Assembly (NCBI GenBank): GCA_029210265.1
Contig: JARGNP010000006.1
Location: 33,330-97,329 of the forward strand
Length of the DNA stretch: 64,000 bases
Reading direction: 5' to 3'
Origin: Legionellaceae bacterium
GTDB lineage: Bacteria > Pseudomonadota > Gammaproteobacteria > Legionellales > Legionellaceae
Shown here: piece by piece, positions 45,028-53,835 of the stretch
How positions within the stretch are numbered: the first letter of the stretch is position 1
Layout of the letters: each line of letters begins with the position of its first letter
Translations under genes and position numbers: made by a program
Notes under the pieces: model-generated
Told to the model about the DNA's origin: nothing
Seen by the model: the letters and a program-made list of their open reading frames with translations, nothing else
The model's database searches: none

Positions 45028-45768
45028 GTGTCAACCATCGGCGTTATTGTGAATGGAGCTCAAGGAAAGATGGGCCAGCTCGCGTGTGAAACCATACAAA
45101 AGCACACTGAGTTTGAGTTACTTGCGGGCTTGGGACGTTCGGATGATTTAGCACAGGCTATTTGTGATCTAAATGCAAACATTGTGGTGGACTTAACACG
45201 TGCAGATAGTGCATACCAAAATACACGTGTAATTATTCAACAAGGCGCCCATCCAGTGATTGGCACCAGCGGGTTGCTGGATACTGAGATCGAAGAATTG
45301 CGAGCATTATGTGCGGCAGAAAAGCTGGGGGGGCTTATTGTTCCCAATTTTTCGATTGCTGCGGTATTGATGATGCAATTTGCAGAAAAAGCGGCGCATT
45401 ACTTACCTGAGGTTGAAATTGTAGAAGCACATCATCCTGCTAAAGCAGAAGCGCCATCAGGAACCGCTTTAAAAACAGCCAATGTGATTGCAAAGGCGCG
45501 TACACGAGCACCTCATTTGCCACGCTGCCAAGAGATTGTGCCTGGAGCGCTGGGAGCATTGCATCAGGATGTACGGATTCATTCGCTGAGACTTCCAGGC
45601 ACGTTGGCACAACAAGATGTGATTTTCGGGCAGTTAGGCGAGACACTCACCTTACGTCATCAAACCATGGACAGGCTTTCGTTTATGCCGGGGGTTTTAT
45701 TAGCGTGTCAAAAAGTTCTAAAATTAGACGGATTAGTCTACGGTTTAGATCAATTATTAGAGCCTTAA
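45028..45768 (+). CDS. dapB: 4-hydroxy-tetrahydrodipicolinate reductase
   Basis: 246 residues. Reduces the DapA product on the way to meso-diaminopimelate and lysine, with NAD(P)H. The Rossmann motif is VNGAQGKMGQ. The catalytic region VEAHHPAKAEAPSGTALKTA keeps the His-His, Lys and PSGTA positions. Start is a GTG. The length is close to Legionella and other short DapB forms (E. coli 273). No other dap gene is nearby. Confidence 0.94.
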   Translation: MSTIGVIVNGAQGKMGQLACETIQKHTEFELLAGLGRSDDLAQAICDLNANIVVDLTRADSAYQNTRVIIQQGAHPVIGTSGLLDTEIEELRALCAAEKLGGLIVPNFSIAAVLMMQFAEKAAHYLPEVEIVEAHHPAKAEAPSGTALKTANVIAKARTRAPHLPRCQEIVPGALGALHQDVRIHSLRLPGTLAQQDVIFGQLGETLTLRHQTMDRLSFMPGVLLACQKVLKLDGLVYGLDQLLEP

Positions 45769-45784
45769 GCCAGGGAGAGTAAGC

Positions 45785-46684
45785 ATGGCGCATATTGGGT
45801 TTGTTGGGCTTGGGAATATGGGGTTACCCATGGCAATAAGCTTGCTTAAAGCCGGACACAAGGTTATGGGCTTTGATCGCGAACAAGCACCTATGCGCGT
45901 GCTGCAAGAAGCTGGCGGGTACCTTGCTTCAACACTTCAAGACGCGGCTTTAAATCAAGATGTTGTGATCACCATGTTACAAACAGGCGAGCAAGTTGAA
46001 AGCGTTTGTTTAGGTGAGTTGGGTTTATTTGCTACGATGTCACCAGGTACGTTATTGATTGATTGCTCGAGCATTCGTGTTGAGGCGTCACGTGCGGTGC
46101 ATGCCGAAGCTGATCGTGCCAAGATATTGATGGTGGACGCGCCCGTCTCAGGAGGTGTTGCGGGAGCTACCGATGCACGATTAACGTTTATGGTTGGCGG
46201 GTCAGAACAAGCTTTTCAAAAAGCCAAGCCTATTTTAGTGCATATGGGGCATTCGGTATTGCATATGGGAGAAGCCTCAAGTGGCGCGGCTGGGAAGATA
46301 TGCAATAACATGATTCTTGGTGTGTCGATGATTGCTGTATCAGAGGCTTTTCTTTTAGCTGAAAAACTAGGACTTTCCGCCCAAAAATTTCATGAGCTTG
46401 TGAGCCAGGCTTCGGGGCAGTGTTGGGTGACGAATAACTATCTTCCTGTGCCTGGTGTGTTGCCTGATGTGCCAGCAGAGCATGATTATAAGCCAGGCTT
46501 TACCAGCGCTATGATGTTAAAAGATTTGCGGCTTGCTGAGGAAGCGGCTACACATGAAGGGCTCCATGTGGGCATGGGGGCATCTGCTCGAGCGCTTTAT
46601 GAAGACGCCAACGAAGAAAATCGAGATCTCGATTTTTCGTCAATTATTCGTTTTATTCGAAACTCAAGCATTAAAAAAGGTTAG
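45785..46684 (+). CDS. mmsB: 3-hydroxyisobutyrate dehydrogenase-type oxidoreductase
   Basis: 299 residues. NAD-dependent beta-hydroxyacid dehydrogenase. The Rossmann motif is GFVGLGNMGLPMA, substrate loop VDAPVSGGVAGA, catalytic Lys in GAAGKICNNMILG. In valine breakdown it oxidises 3-hydroxyisobutyrate to methylmalonate semialdehyde, which MmsA then converts to propionyl-CoA; mmsA is encoded convergently about 460 bases away. Related members act on tartronate semialdehyde (GarR), but the neighbour favours MmsB. The gene starts 17 bases after dapB. Confidence 0.88.
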   Translation: MAHIGFVGLGNMGLPMAISLLKAGHKVMGFDREQAPMRVLQEAGGYLASTLQDAALNQDVVITMLQTGEQVESVCLGELGLFATMSPGTLLIDCSSIRVEASRAVHAEADRAKILMVDAPVSGGVAGATDARLTFMVGGSEQAFQKAKPILVHMGHSVLHMGEASSGAAGKICNNMILGVSMIAVSEAFLLAEKLGLSAQKFHELVSQASGQCWVTNNYLPVPGVLPDVPAEHDYKPGFTSAMMLKDLRLAEEAATHEGLHVGMGASARALYEDANEENRDLDFSSIIRFIRNSSIKKG

Positions 46685-46717
46685 TAAGTTGATTTAATAA
46701 ACTTGATGTACTAACCT
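46678..46717 (+). terminator. Hairpin overlapping the mmsB stop
   Basis: AGGTTAGTA (46678-46686) is perfectly complementary to TACTAACCT (46709-46717), with an inner AAGTT/AACTT pair. The mmsB stop codon lies in the 5' arm. No T-run follows, so the role could be mRNA end protection or weak termination. Confidence 0.5.
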
Positions 46718-46787
46718 AACTCATGAAGAGAGTGTTTTGATGACTCTATTATTTCTTATATCAATCAATAGTTACAAGGAGTACACA

Positions 46788-47084
46788 ATGAAAAAGTTAC
46801 TTGTATTACCTGCGTTAATATTAGGTGTTGCTTCATTGGGGTTAAGTTCTGGCGCATTAGCGACACATAACGGCCCTGTACAAAGTAGTATGCATGCAGG
46901 CACAAATGCTGTGAAAGATGTTGGTGAAGGTGCCGTTGATGTGACCAAAGATGTGGGTGCAGGTGCTATGGATGCTGCAGGCGCTGTTGGAACAGCTGGA
47001 AAAGATACGATAAAAGCCGGTGGCGATGTCGTTAAAGATGTTGGCCAAGATGTCGGTGATGTTTTAGATATGAATAAAAAATAA
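46788..47084 (+). CDS. Small exported protein with repeated Gly/Ala/Asp-Val units
   Basis: 98 residues. The signal peptide MKKLLVLPALILGVASLGL is followed by cleavage near ALATH. The mature ~75 residues repeat an approximate 11-residue pattern (VKDVGEGAVDV, TKDVGAGAMDA, AGKDTIKAGGD, VKDVGQDVGDV), which resembles the amphipathic repeats of LEA-like stress proteins. Function unknown. AAGGAG lies 7 bases before the ATG; the frame opens 17 codons earlier without a good start. It ends in a strong terminator. Confidence 0.8.
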   Translation: MKKLLVLPALILGVASLGLSSGALATHNGPVQSSMHAGTNAVKDVGEGAVDVTKDVGAGAMDAAGAVGTAGKDTIKAGGDVVKDVGQDVGDVLDMNKK

Positions 47085-47106
47085 TATTTAATTTTTTATT
47101 CTTAAA

Positions 47107-47139
47107 AACCCCGCATTAAGTTACATGCGGGGTTTTTTT
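47107..47139. terminator. Rho-independent terminator
   Basis: AACCCCGCAT (47107-47116) pairs with ATGCGGGGTT (47125-47134) and is followed by a T-run. It ends the small exported protein gene and, with the A-run on its other side, can also serve the convergent mmsA. Confidence 0.92.
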
Positions 47140-47141
47140 AT

Positions 47142-48662
47142 TTAACTTGGAAAGGCAAACGAAATGCCTTCACGAACGTCACTGGAGGGCCAGCGTTGTG
47201 TTATGGCTTTTCGTTTGGTATAAAATTTAACGCCATCAGGACCGTAGGCATGTAAATCACCAAACAACGAACGTTTCCAACCTCCAAAACTATGGTAAGC
47301 GACAGGCACAGGTAGCGGCACGTTGATACCGACCATGCCGACTTCAACATGTTCACTGAAATAGCGGGCGGCCTCCCCATCACGCGTGAAAATACAGGTG
47401 CCATTGCCATACTCGTGGTTATTAATGAGTTGCATGGCCTCATCCATGGTCTTCACACGAACAATTTGAAGCACAGGACCAAAAATTTCCTCTTGGTAGC
47501 TTTTCATATCAGGTGTAACGCAATCAAGCAAAGTTGCGCCAAGATAAAAGCCGTTATCATGTTCTAATACCTGAGGCTCTCGGCCATCGAAAGCTAACGT
47601 CGCACCTTGTTTAATTGCGCCGTTGATGTAGCCCAGTACTTTTTGTTTATGCTCATGAGAAATCAACGGTCCAAAGTCGTTACTTGAATCGTGAAAAGCA
47701 CCTACTTTTAAAGGTTTGATCTTTTCTTTTAGGCGCTCGACAAGCTGATCAGCAGTCGCGTCACCAATCGCTACAACGACCGATAGCGCCATACAACGCT
47801 CGCCAGATGAGCCAAAGGCTGCTCCAATGAGTTGATTGGCGGTGTTTTCCATATCAGCATCAGGCATAATAATCGCATGATTTTTAGCACCACCTAAGGC
47901 TTGACAGCGCTTACCATGTGCACTGGCAGTGGTGTAAATATATTCTGCAATAGGTGTTGAGCCAACAAAGCTTACGGCTTTCACGCGGGGATCCGTTAAT
48001 AAAATATCCACCGCTTGTTTATCACCGTTAACAATATTTAAAACACCCGGCGGTAAGCCTGCTTTTTCTAATAATTTTGCGAGATATAAAGCAACCCGTG
48101 GAACACGCTCCGATGGTTTTAATACAAATGTATTGCCGCATGCAATCGCCAAAGGAAACATCCATAAAGGCACCATGGCAGGAAAGTTAAACGGTGTGAT
48201 ACCTGCAACAACGCCAAGCGCGTGATGTTCGCTCCAAGCATCTATGCCTGGGGATACGTTTTTTGTGTACTCACTTTTGAGTAATTGAGGTATGCCACAC
48301 ACAAACTCAACATTCTCAATACCACGCTGTAATTCACCGAGGGCATCATGCTTAATTTTTCCATGTTCTTCACCAATCAATTGGCAGATTGCATCGGCGT
48401 GTTGCTCGAGTAAAATTTTAAATTGATAAAAAATACGGGCGCGTTTGATGGGGGGCGTTTTTTTCCATTCTGGCAATGCTGCTTGTGCTGCAGCAATCGC
48501 TTGTTCAACGGTGTTTGATGACGCAAGTTCAACCTGTCTTACTAACTCACCTGTTGACGGATTATATGCACCTTGTTGACGTTGATGATCGAAGACTTCT
48601 TTGCCATCAATCAAATGGCCTACTGTTTCTATTTTTGTTTCTGTTTTTGTTGCTGTTTCCAT
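47142..48662 (-). CDS. mmsA: Methylmalonate-semialdehyde dehydrogenase (CoA-acylating)
   Basis: 506 residues, aldehyde dehydrogenase family. Converts methylmalonate semialdehyde to propionyl-CoA, or malonate semialdehyde to acetyl-CoA, with NAD and CoA. Cofactor-binding motif FVGSTPIAEYIYTTAS; catalytic Cys in SSGERCMALSVVV; GGAKNHAIIMPDAD is typical for MmsA rather than general aldehyde dehydrogenases. N-terminus (after about 15 Thr/Glu/Lys-rich residues) starts LIDGKEV as in the family. It is 17 bases downstream of the aminotransferase gene in one operon, which suggests beta-alanine is a substrate source. Confidence 0.93.
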   Translation of the reverse strand: METATKTETKIETVGHLIDGKEVFDHQRQQGAYNPSTGELVRQVELASSNTVEQAIAAAQAALPEWKKTPPIKRARIFYQFKILLEQHADAICQLIGEEHGKIKHDALGELQRGIENVEFVCGIPQLLKSEYTKNVSPGIDAWSEHHALGVVAGITPFNFPAMVPLWMFPLAIACGNTFVLKPSERVPRVALYLAKLLEKAGLPPGVLNIVNGDKQAVDILLTDPRVKAVSFVGSTPIAEYIYTTASAHGKRCQALGGAKNHAIIMPDADMENTANQLIGAAFGSSGERCMALSVVVAIGDATADQLVERLKEKIKPLKVGAFHDSSNDFGPLISHEHKQKVLGYINGAIKQGATLAFDGREPQVLEHDNGFYLGATLLDCVTPDMKSYQEEIFGPVLQIVRVKTMDEAMQLINNHEYGNGTCIFTRDGEAARYFSEHVEVGMVGINVPLPVPVAYHSFGGWKRSLFGDLHAYGPDGVKFYTKRKAITQRWPSSDVREGISFAFPS

Positions 48663-48679
48663 GTGTTCATTCCTATTTT

Positions 48680-50035
48680 CTATTTAAGCTCATACAAAGA
48701 GTCACCGATCGCATTAATTATTGCGTCCATTTCACTTAGGTTGGTTGTAAAAGGCAGGCCTAATTGAAGCGTATCGGCACCGTAACGCACATAAAATCCT
48801 TTCTCCCAGCATTTCATGGCAACTTGATAAGGCCTTAATGCTGGCTCTCCAGGTGCAGCCTCAAGCGTCAGCCCACCAGCAAAGCCATAGTTTCGAATAT
48901 CCGTAACATAAGGGGAATTTTTGAGTGTATGCAAGCGCTCAGCAAATTGTGACGCATGCGTTTTGACGTGCTCAATCATATGACTATTTTCAATCACTTC
49001 AAGTGTTGCTAGTGCTGTAGCACAGGATAGAGGATGCGCAGAGTAGGTATAGCCATGCGGTAATTCAAGCATGTATTCAGGGCCACCAGATGCCATAAAC
49101 GTATCGTATATTTCTTGCTTGGCGACTACAGCTCCCATAGGAGACGCGCCATTGGTTAATTGTTTTGCAATAGTCATGATGTCTGGTGTGACACCAAAGG
49201 CTTCAGCACCTGTTTTTGCGCCCATACGACCAAATGCCGTAATCACTTCATCAAAAATTAAAAGCACATCATGTTTATCACAAATTTCCCGAAGTCGTTT
49301 TAAGTAGCCTTTAGGTGGAGGGATCACGCCTCCAGATCCTGAAAGTGGTTCAACAATCACGGCGGCTATGGTGTTTGCATCATATGATAAAAAAAGTTCT
49401 TCTAATTGATTCGCGGCATCTGGGTTTGCTTGCGGTTGACCAACGCTAAATTTATTGTCTGAGGTCATGGTGTGAGGAAGGTGAATGGCATCAATGCTCT
49501 GGCCATAAAGCGTTTTATTCGCACTGATTCCCCCAACACCAATACCACCAAAATTGACGCCGTGATAGCCTTTGATTCGCCCAATAAAGCGCGTTTTATT
49601 GGCTTGGCCTTTTTTATGCCAATAAGCCCGCGCAATTTTGAGCGCTGTATCAACTGATTCTGATCCCGAACCTGTAAAAAACACACGATTTAATGATTCA
49701 GGCATGAACTCAGTAATTTTTTCGGCTAATTGAAAGGCTTTGTAATGCCCGTATTGAAAGGAGGGGGAATAATCGAGTTCTTTGAGCTGATTTTCCATGG
49801 CTTTCATGATATCAGGGTGGCAATGTCCGGCACCGCAGGTCCATAGTCCAGATAAACCATCAAAAATCTTACGCCCTTCCGTGTCATAGTAATAATTATC
49901 TTTTGCACGCGAAATCAGTCGAGGATGTTGTTTAAACTGACGATTGCCAGTAAATGGCATCCAATAAGAATCAAGTTGTTTTTGAGTGATTAAAAAAGAA
50001 GAAGCAGTAGCAGTTTCATCCATTGTTTCTAGCAT
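48680..50035 (-). CDS. Omega-amino acid:pyruvate aminotransferase (class III)
   Basis: 451 residues, PLP-dependent class III aminotransferase. FTGSGSESVDTALKIAR, the PLP Asp in LLIFDEVITAFGRMG, and the Schiff-base Lys in TIAKQLTNGASPMG are intact. The N-terminal YWMPFTGNRQFK is typical of beta-alanine:pyruvate transaminases. Together with MmsA it would turn beta-alanine into acetyl-CoA through malonate semialdehyde. The start ATG at 50035 has GGAGGG nine bases upstream. It heads the operon; a 151-base gap separates it from the divergent phosphorylase gene. Confidence 0.9.
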   Translation of the reverse strand: MLETMDETATASSFLITQKQLDSYWMPFTGNRQFKQHPRLISRAKDNYYYDTEGRKIFDGLSGLWTCGAGHCHPDIMKAMENQLKELDYSPSFQYGHYKAFQLAEKITEFMPESLNRVFFTGSGSESVDTALKIARAYWHKKGQANKTRFIGRIKGYHGVNFGGIGVGGISANKTLYGQSIDAIHLPHTMTSDNKFSVGQPQANPDAANQLEELFLSYDANTIAAVIVEPLSGSGGVIPPPKGYLKRLREICDKHDVLLIFDEVITAFGRMGAKTGAEAFGVTPDIMTIAKQLTNGASPMGAVVAKQEIYDTFMASGGPEYMLELPHGYTYSAHPLSCATALATLEVIENSHMIEHVKTHASQFAERLHTLKNSPYVTDIRNYGFAGGLTLEAAPGEPALRPYQVAMKCWEKGFYVRYGADTLQLGLPFTTNLSEMDAIINAIGDSLYELK

Positions 50036-50186
50036 GACGAAGATCCCTCCATATCTGAATTATAACTAACATAAGTTAAAAGCATTTAAACTTCAAATGG
50101 TTGGATTTGGAGCGAATCGTATCCGAATTTTAAAATATGTACTAAGCTTTCTAGATTAGCTTGGTGTATTTATTCTAGAATAAAGC

Positions 50187-51713
50187 ATGGAGAAAATGAT
50201 TTTGAGACGAGGGACGCACACCTTATCGCTGAAGGCCTTGGGTATTGATACATACCATGAAGCTGTTTTGTTCATGCGAAAAGACTGTTATGTGTGTCGT
50301 TCTGAGGGTTTTGAGGTTCATAGCCGAGTTCGTGTTACGTTCAATCATCAGCATATTTTAGCCACGCTTCATACTATAGAAGGTGATTTATTGAGCGAAG
50401 GTGAGGCTTCGTTATCACAATACGCCTGGGAAAAGTTAGGCGCACATGAAGGCGCCAACATTTCTTTATCGCATCCCAAACCATTACGATCTTTGAGTTT
50501 TGTACGATCAAAAGTATATGGCTCGGAGCTTAATCTAAAAGAAACGCGGGCTATTTTAAAAGATATTGCGATGGGGCGATATTCAGATATTCATCGAGCG
50601 ACGTTTTTGACTGCGTGTGCAGGCGATCGTTTGAGTCATCGAGAAATTATTCATCTAACACGCGGTATGGTCGATGTGGGGCAAACATTAAGCTGGCCCG
50701 ATGATCTTATCGTAGACAAGCATTGCGTCGGAGGTTTGCCGGGAAATCGCACAACTTTAGTCATCGTGCCGATTGTTACGGCTTTCGGACTGACCATGCC
50801 CAAGACTTCTTCGCGTGCGATTACATCGCCCGCAGGTACCGCCGATACCATGGAGACGTTGGCTCCCGTTGATTTAAATTTGGATAACATGAGGCGTGTT
50901 GTTGAGCAGGAAGGAGGGTGTATTGTTTGGGGTGGATCGGTTGCCCTGAGTCCTGCTGATGATGCGTTAATTCGTGTGGAACGAATCATAGATTTAGACA
51001 GTGAAGGGGCATTAATCGCCTCGGTTTTATCTAAAAAAATTGCCGCAGGTTCTACACATATCGTGATTGATATTCCTGTTGGGCTTACGGCTAAAGTACG
51101 GTCGTTAGAGCGCGCAAATAAATTAAAGCAATTATTTGAAATCGTTGCATCTAAATTTGGTATAGCACTCAAGGTTATGCTTTCTGATGGTGAACAACCG
51201 GTGGGGCGGGGGATTGGACCTGCGTTAGAGGCTCAAGATGTATTGGCTGTGTTGCAAAATGCGCCTGATGCACCCCAAGATTTACGTGAGCGGGCCTTGA
51301 TTTTAGCCGGTAATATTTTAGAGTTTTCTCCTGGCGTTAAAGCCGGAGAAGGCAAAGCTATTGCAACGCGATTACTTGATGAAGGTCAAGCTTGGCAAAA
51401 ATTTCAGGCAATTTGTGAGGCTCAAGGTGGCTTAAAAGAGCCACCTATTGCGCCTTATACACATATCATTACATCTCAAGATGTGGGTCGTGTGGTGATG
51501 ATTGATAATCGGCAGCTTTCAAGACTTGCGAAACTTGCAGGTGCACCTCACGATAAGGCTGCTGGCGTGGTGTTATACACTCGCCTAGATGCCATGGTTG
51601 ATAAAGGACAGCCCCTACTGGCTATTCATGCACAATCAAGAGGTGCTTTACGTTATGCACTTTCGTTATTAAAACAAATTCCTGCGATTGTTCAGGTGGA
51701 GGCGTGTGAATGA
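50187..51713 (+). CDS. Thymidine phosphorylase-family enzyme, AMP phosphorylase-like
   Basis: 508 residues. Carries an extra ~85-residue N-terminal domain absent from ordinary thymidine phosphorylases but present in archaeal AMP phosphorylase (DeoA). The phosphate site DKHCVGGLPGNRTT and the KTSSRAITSPAGTADTME segment match the AMP phosphorylase type. Those enzymes split AMP and phosphate to adenine and ribose 1,5-bisphosphate. The substrate here is inferred. The ATG at 50187 lacks a clear SD; an ATG three codons later follows GGAG closely. It overlaps the PRPP synthetase-like gene by four bases, so the two proteins are made together. Confidence 0.85.
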   Translation: MEKMILRRGTHTLSLKALGIDTYHEAVLFMRKDCYVCRSEGFEVHSRVRVTFNHQHILATLHTIEGDLLSEGEASLSQYAWEKLGAHEGANISLSHPKPLRSLSFVRSKVYGSELNLKETRAILKDIAMGRYSDIHRATFLTACAGDRLSHREIIHLTRGMVDVGQTLSWPDDLIVDKHCVGGLPGNRTTLVIVPIVTAFGLTMPKTSSRAITSPAGTADTMETLAPVDLNLDNMRRVVEQEGGCIVWGGSVALSPADDALIRVERIIDLDSEGALIASVLSKKIAAGSTHIVIDIPVGLTAKVRSLERANKLKQLFEIVASKFGIALKVMLSDGEQPVGRGIGPALEAQDVLAVLQNAPDAPQDLRERALILAGNILEFSPGVKAGEGKAIATRLLDEGQAWQKFQAICEAQGGLKEPPIAPYTHIITSQDVGRVVMIDNRQLSRLAKLAGAPHDKAAGVVLYTRLDAMVDKGQPLLAIHAQSRGALRYALSLLKQIPAIVQVEACE

Positions 51714-52618
51714 GGCCTTTAATCATAAGTTTATTTGATGATGTTGAAGATGTTGAAGATGTTAATTTTGTTATTCATGCAATTGCAAAGCAGCAAGGCT
51801 ATGAGGTGGGGCACGTGTTGCTTCATGATTTTCCTGATGGTGAGAGTTATATTAAATTTCAGCAGGATGTGCTGGGTCGAGACCTGATTGTATTTATGAG
51901 CCTAGATAGGCCCAATACTAAAATATTGCCGTTGATCTTGGTCGCTGAAACAGCGCGAGCGTTAGGTGCGCGTCGTGTAGGATTGTGCGCGCCTTATCTT
52001 GCTTATATGCGGCAAGATAAGCAATTTAAGCCAGGCGAAGGTATCACGTCTGTTTATTTTGCTAAATTATTAACTCAGTATGTTGACTGGCTTGTGACGG
52101 TTGATCCGCATTTACATCGATATCATCATTTAGATGAAATTTATGCTATTCCTAATATCGCCTTGCATGCGACACGGAATATTGCACAATGGATAGAACA
52201 AAATATTACAAAGCCTTTGCTGATAGGACCTGATAGCGAGAGTGAACAGTGGGTTGCTGAGATTGCTCACATGGCGCATGCGCCGTATATTATTTTAGAT
52301 AAAAATCGTTATGGTGATTATGAGGTTGATATATCAACACCTATTTTAGGGCCTTATGATGATCACACACCTGTTTTAGTCGATGATATTATTTCAACCG
52401 CCCAAACCATGATTGTTGTCGTTCAACACCTTCAAAAATCCGGCATGAAAAAACCTGTATGTGTTGGGATTCACGCAGTATTTTCAGGTGATGCCTATAA
52501 AAATTTGTTGAAGGCAAAGGTCTCAAATATTGTGACATGTAATACGATTCAACATAAAAGTAATGGTATTGATGTGTCATTGTTATTATCTGAGGGTATT
52601 TCTAAATTTATTAAATAA
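51710..52618 (+). CDS. Ribose-phosphate pyrophosphokinase-like protein
   Basis: 302 residues with the PRPP synthetase layout: an N-terminal LLHDFPDGESYIKF, the DPHLHRYHHLDEIY region near 135, the flexible loop lysine in LDKNRYGDYEV (~200), and the PRPP loop VLVDDIISTAQTM. The usual TGGT of the PRPP loop is replaced by TAQT. It is a short variant distinct from the standard Prs, and a separate housekeeping prs is likely elsewhere. Translation is coupled to the AMP phosphorylase-like gene (ATGA), which points to joint ribose-phosphate salvage. A DDVEDVEDV repeat lies at residues 9-17. Confidence 0.85.
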   Translation: MRPLIISLFDDVEDVEDVNFVIHAIAKQQGYEVGHVLLHDFPDGESYIKFQQDVLGRDLIVFMSLDRPNTKILPLILVAETARALGARRVGLCAPYLAYMRQDKQFKPGEGITSVYFAKLLTQYVDWLVTVDPHLHRYHHLDEIYAIPNIALHATRNIAQWIEQNITKPLLIGPDSESEQWVAEIAHMAHAPYIILDKNRYGDYEVDISTPILGPYDDHTPVLVDDIISTAQTMIVVVQHLQKSGMKKPVCVGIHAVFSGDAYKNLLKAKVSNIVTCNTIQHKSNGIDVSLLLSEGISKFIK

Positions 52619-52652
52619 CTTTATTAAATAATTTAAATTAATAGGACTTCAT

Positions 52653-53738
52653 ATGAAACAGATTCTAATAGCTTTTTTATGTTTATGTTCGATGTCGGGC
52701 TTTGCGTGCACGCATATTAATTTGACGGCGAAAGATGGCAGTGTTGTGGTTGGGCGCTCGATGGAGTTTGGTCTAAAGCTCGAAACAAATATTTATACGG
52801 TCAATCGTGGGGCTAAATTCGAGAGTAAAACACCGGATGGAAAGCCGGGCTTGTATTGGCAAGCAAAATACGGTTATTTAGCGCTAGACGGCTTTCACCT
52901 TTTTCCCGTGAGCGGCATGAACGAGCAAGGGCTTTCGTTTGATGCGCTTTATTTTCCGGGGCTTGCTGAGTACCAAACGTATGATGCAAACCAAGCTTCA
53001 GAGGCGATGCCTTATTATTTAATCGCTGATTATATTTTAGGTAATTATTCAAATATTACCGAAATTAAAGAGGCACTGCCTAAGCTTACGATTTATGCAC
53101 AAGCTTTAAAACATGCAGGACAAGACGTTGTTTTTCCCCTGCATTTTGTCGTAACGGATAAACAAGGCCAAAGCCTGGCGATAGAATTTACGGATGGCCA
53201 ACTGCATCTCTATGATAATAAAATTGGCGTGTTTACCAATTCTCCAAGTTACGCGTGGCAAATAACGAATTTAGATAATTATATTAATTTGTCGCCGAAT
53301 GCGCCTAAACCGATTGTAAAAGATGGGATGACGTATAATGCAACCGGACAGGGGGCGGGCTCGATTGGTTTGCCGGGCGATTACACGCCACCGGGACGCT
53401 TTGTTCGGATGGCTTATTTGGTTAATACGGCGAAACAAACGCGTGATGCTCGGGGAGCTGTTAATTTAGCGCAGCATATTCTCAATAACGTTGATATACC
53501 GTATGGCGCTGTTCGAGGCACGCAAGGTGATAATTCACCTGATGCGATAGATTCAACGCAGTGGGTTGTGATTAAAGATTTAGCGCATCATGTTTTATAT
53601 TTTAGGAGTTATTCAGATTTAGTGCTTCAGAAAATAGACATGAGTAAGCTTGAATTTGAGCCAGGCTCGCCTAAACGCAGTCTCACGCTGGTGGATGACG
53701 TATCAAGAGTGATTGATGCAACTGCGCGCTTTAAATAA
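52653..53738 (+). CDS. Exported choloylglycine hydrolase/penicillin V acylase-family enzyme
   Basis: 361 residues, N-terminal nucleophile hydrolase. The signal peptide MKQILIAFLCLCSMSGFA is followed by Cys19, the predicted catalytic N-terminal Cys after cleavage (CTHINLTAKDGSVVVGRSME). The ~340-residue mature length fits. Members hydrolyse linear amides such as bile salts, penicillin V or acyl-homoserine lactones; the substrate here is unknown. Expected location is the periplasm or outside the cell. It lies 34 bases after the PRPP synthetase-like gene and is followed by a hairpin. Confidence 0.88.
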   Translation: MKQILIAFLCLCSMSGFACTHINLTAKDGSVVVGRSMEFGLKLETNIYTVNRGAKFESKTPDGKPGLYWQAKYGYLALDGFHLFPVSGMNEQGLSFDALYFPGLAEYQTYDANQASEAMPYYLIADYILGNYSNITEIKEALPKLTIYAQALKHAGQDVVFPLHFVVTDKQGQSLAIEFTDGQLHLYDNKIGVFTNSPSYAWQITNLDNYINLSPNAPKPIVKDGMTYNATGQGAGSIGLPGDYTPPGRFVRMAYLVNTAKQTRDARGAVNLAQHILNNVDIPYGAVRGTQGDNSPDAIDSTQWVVIKDLAHHVLYFRSYSDLVLQKIDMSKLEFEPGSPKRSLTLVDDVSRVIDATARFK

Positions 53739-53745
53739 AGTGCGT

Positions 53746-53773
53746 GGGTCCGGCTATGTTCATTGCCGGGCCT
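53746..53773 (+). terminator. Hairpin after the Ntn hydrolase gene
   Basis: GGGTCCGGC (53746-53754) pairs, with G-T pairs, with GCCGGGCCT (53765-53773). No T-run follows; strength is uncertain. Confidence 0.5.
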
Positions 53774-53835
53774 GTTGGATTCAAGATCTTTGTGGTAAAC
53801 TATAGGGCATATTAGCTTGGGTTAATATTTTTAAT

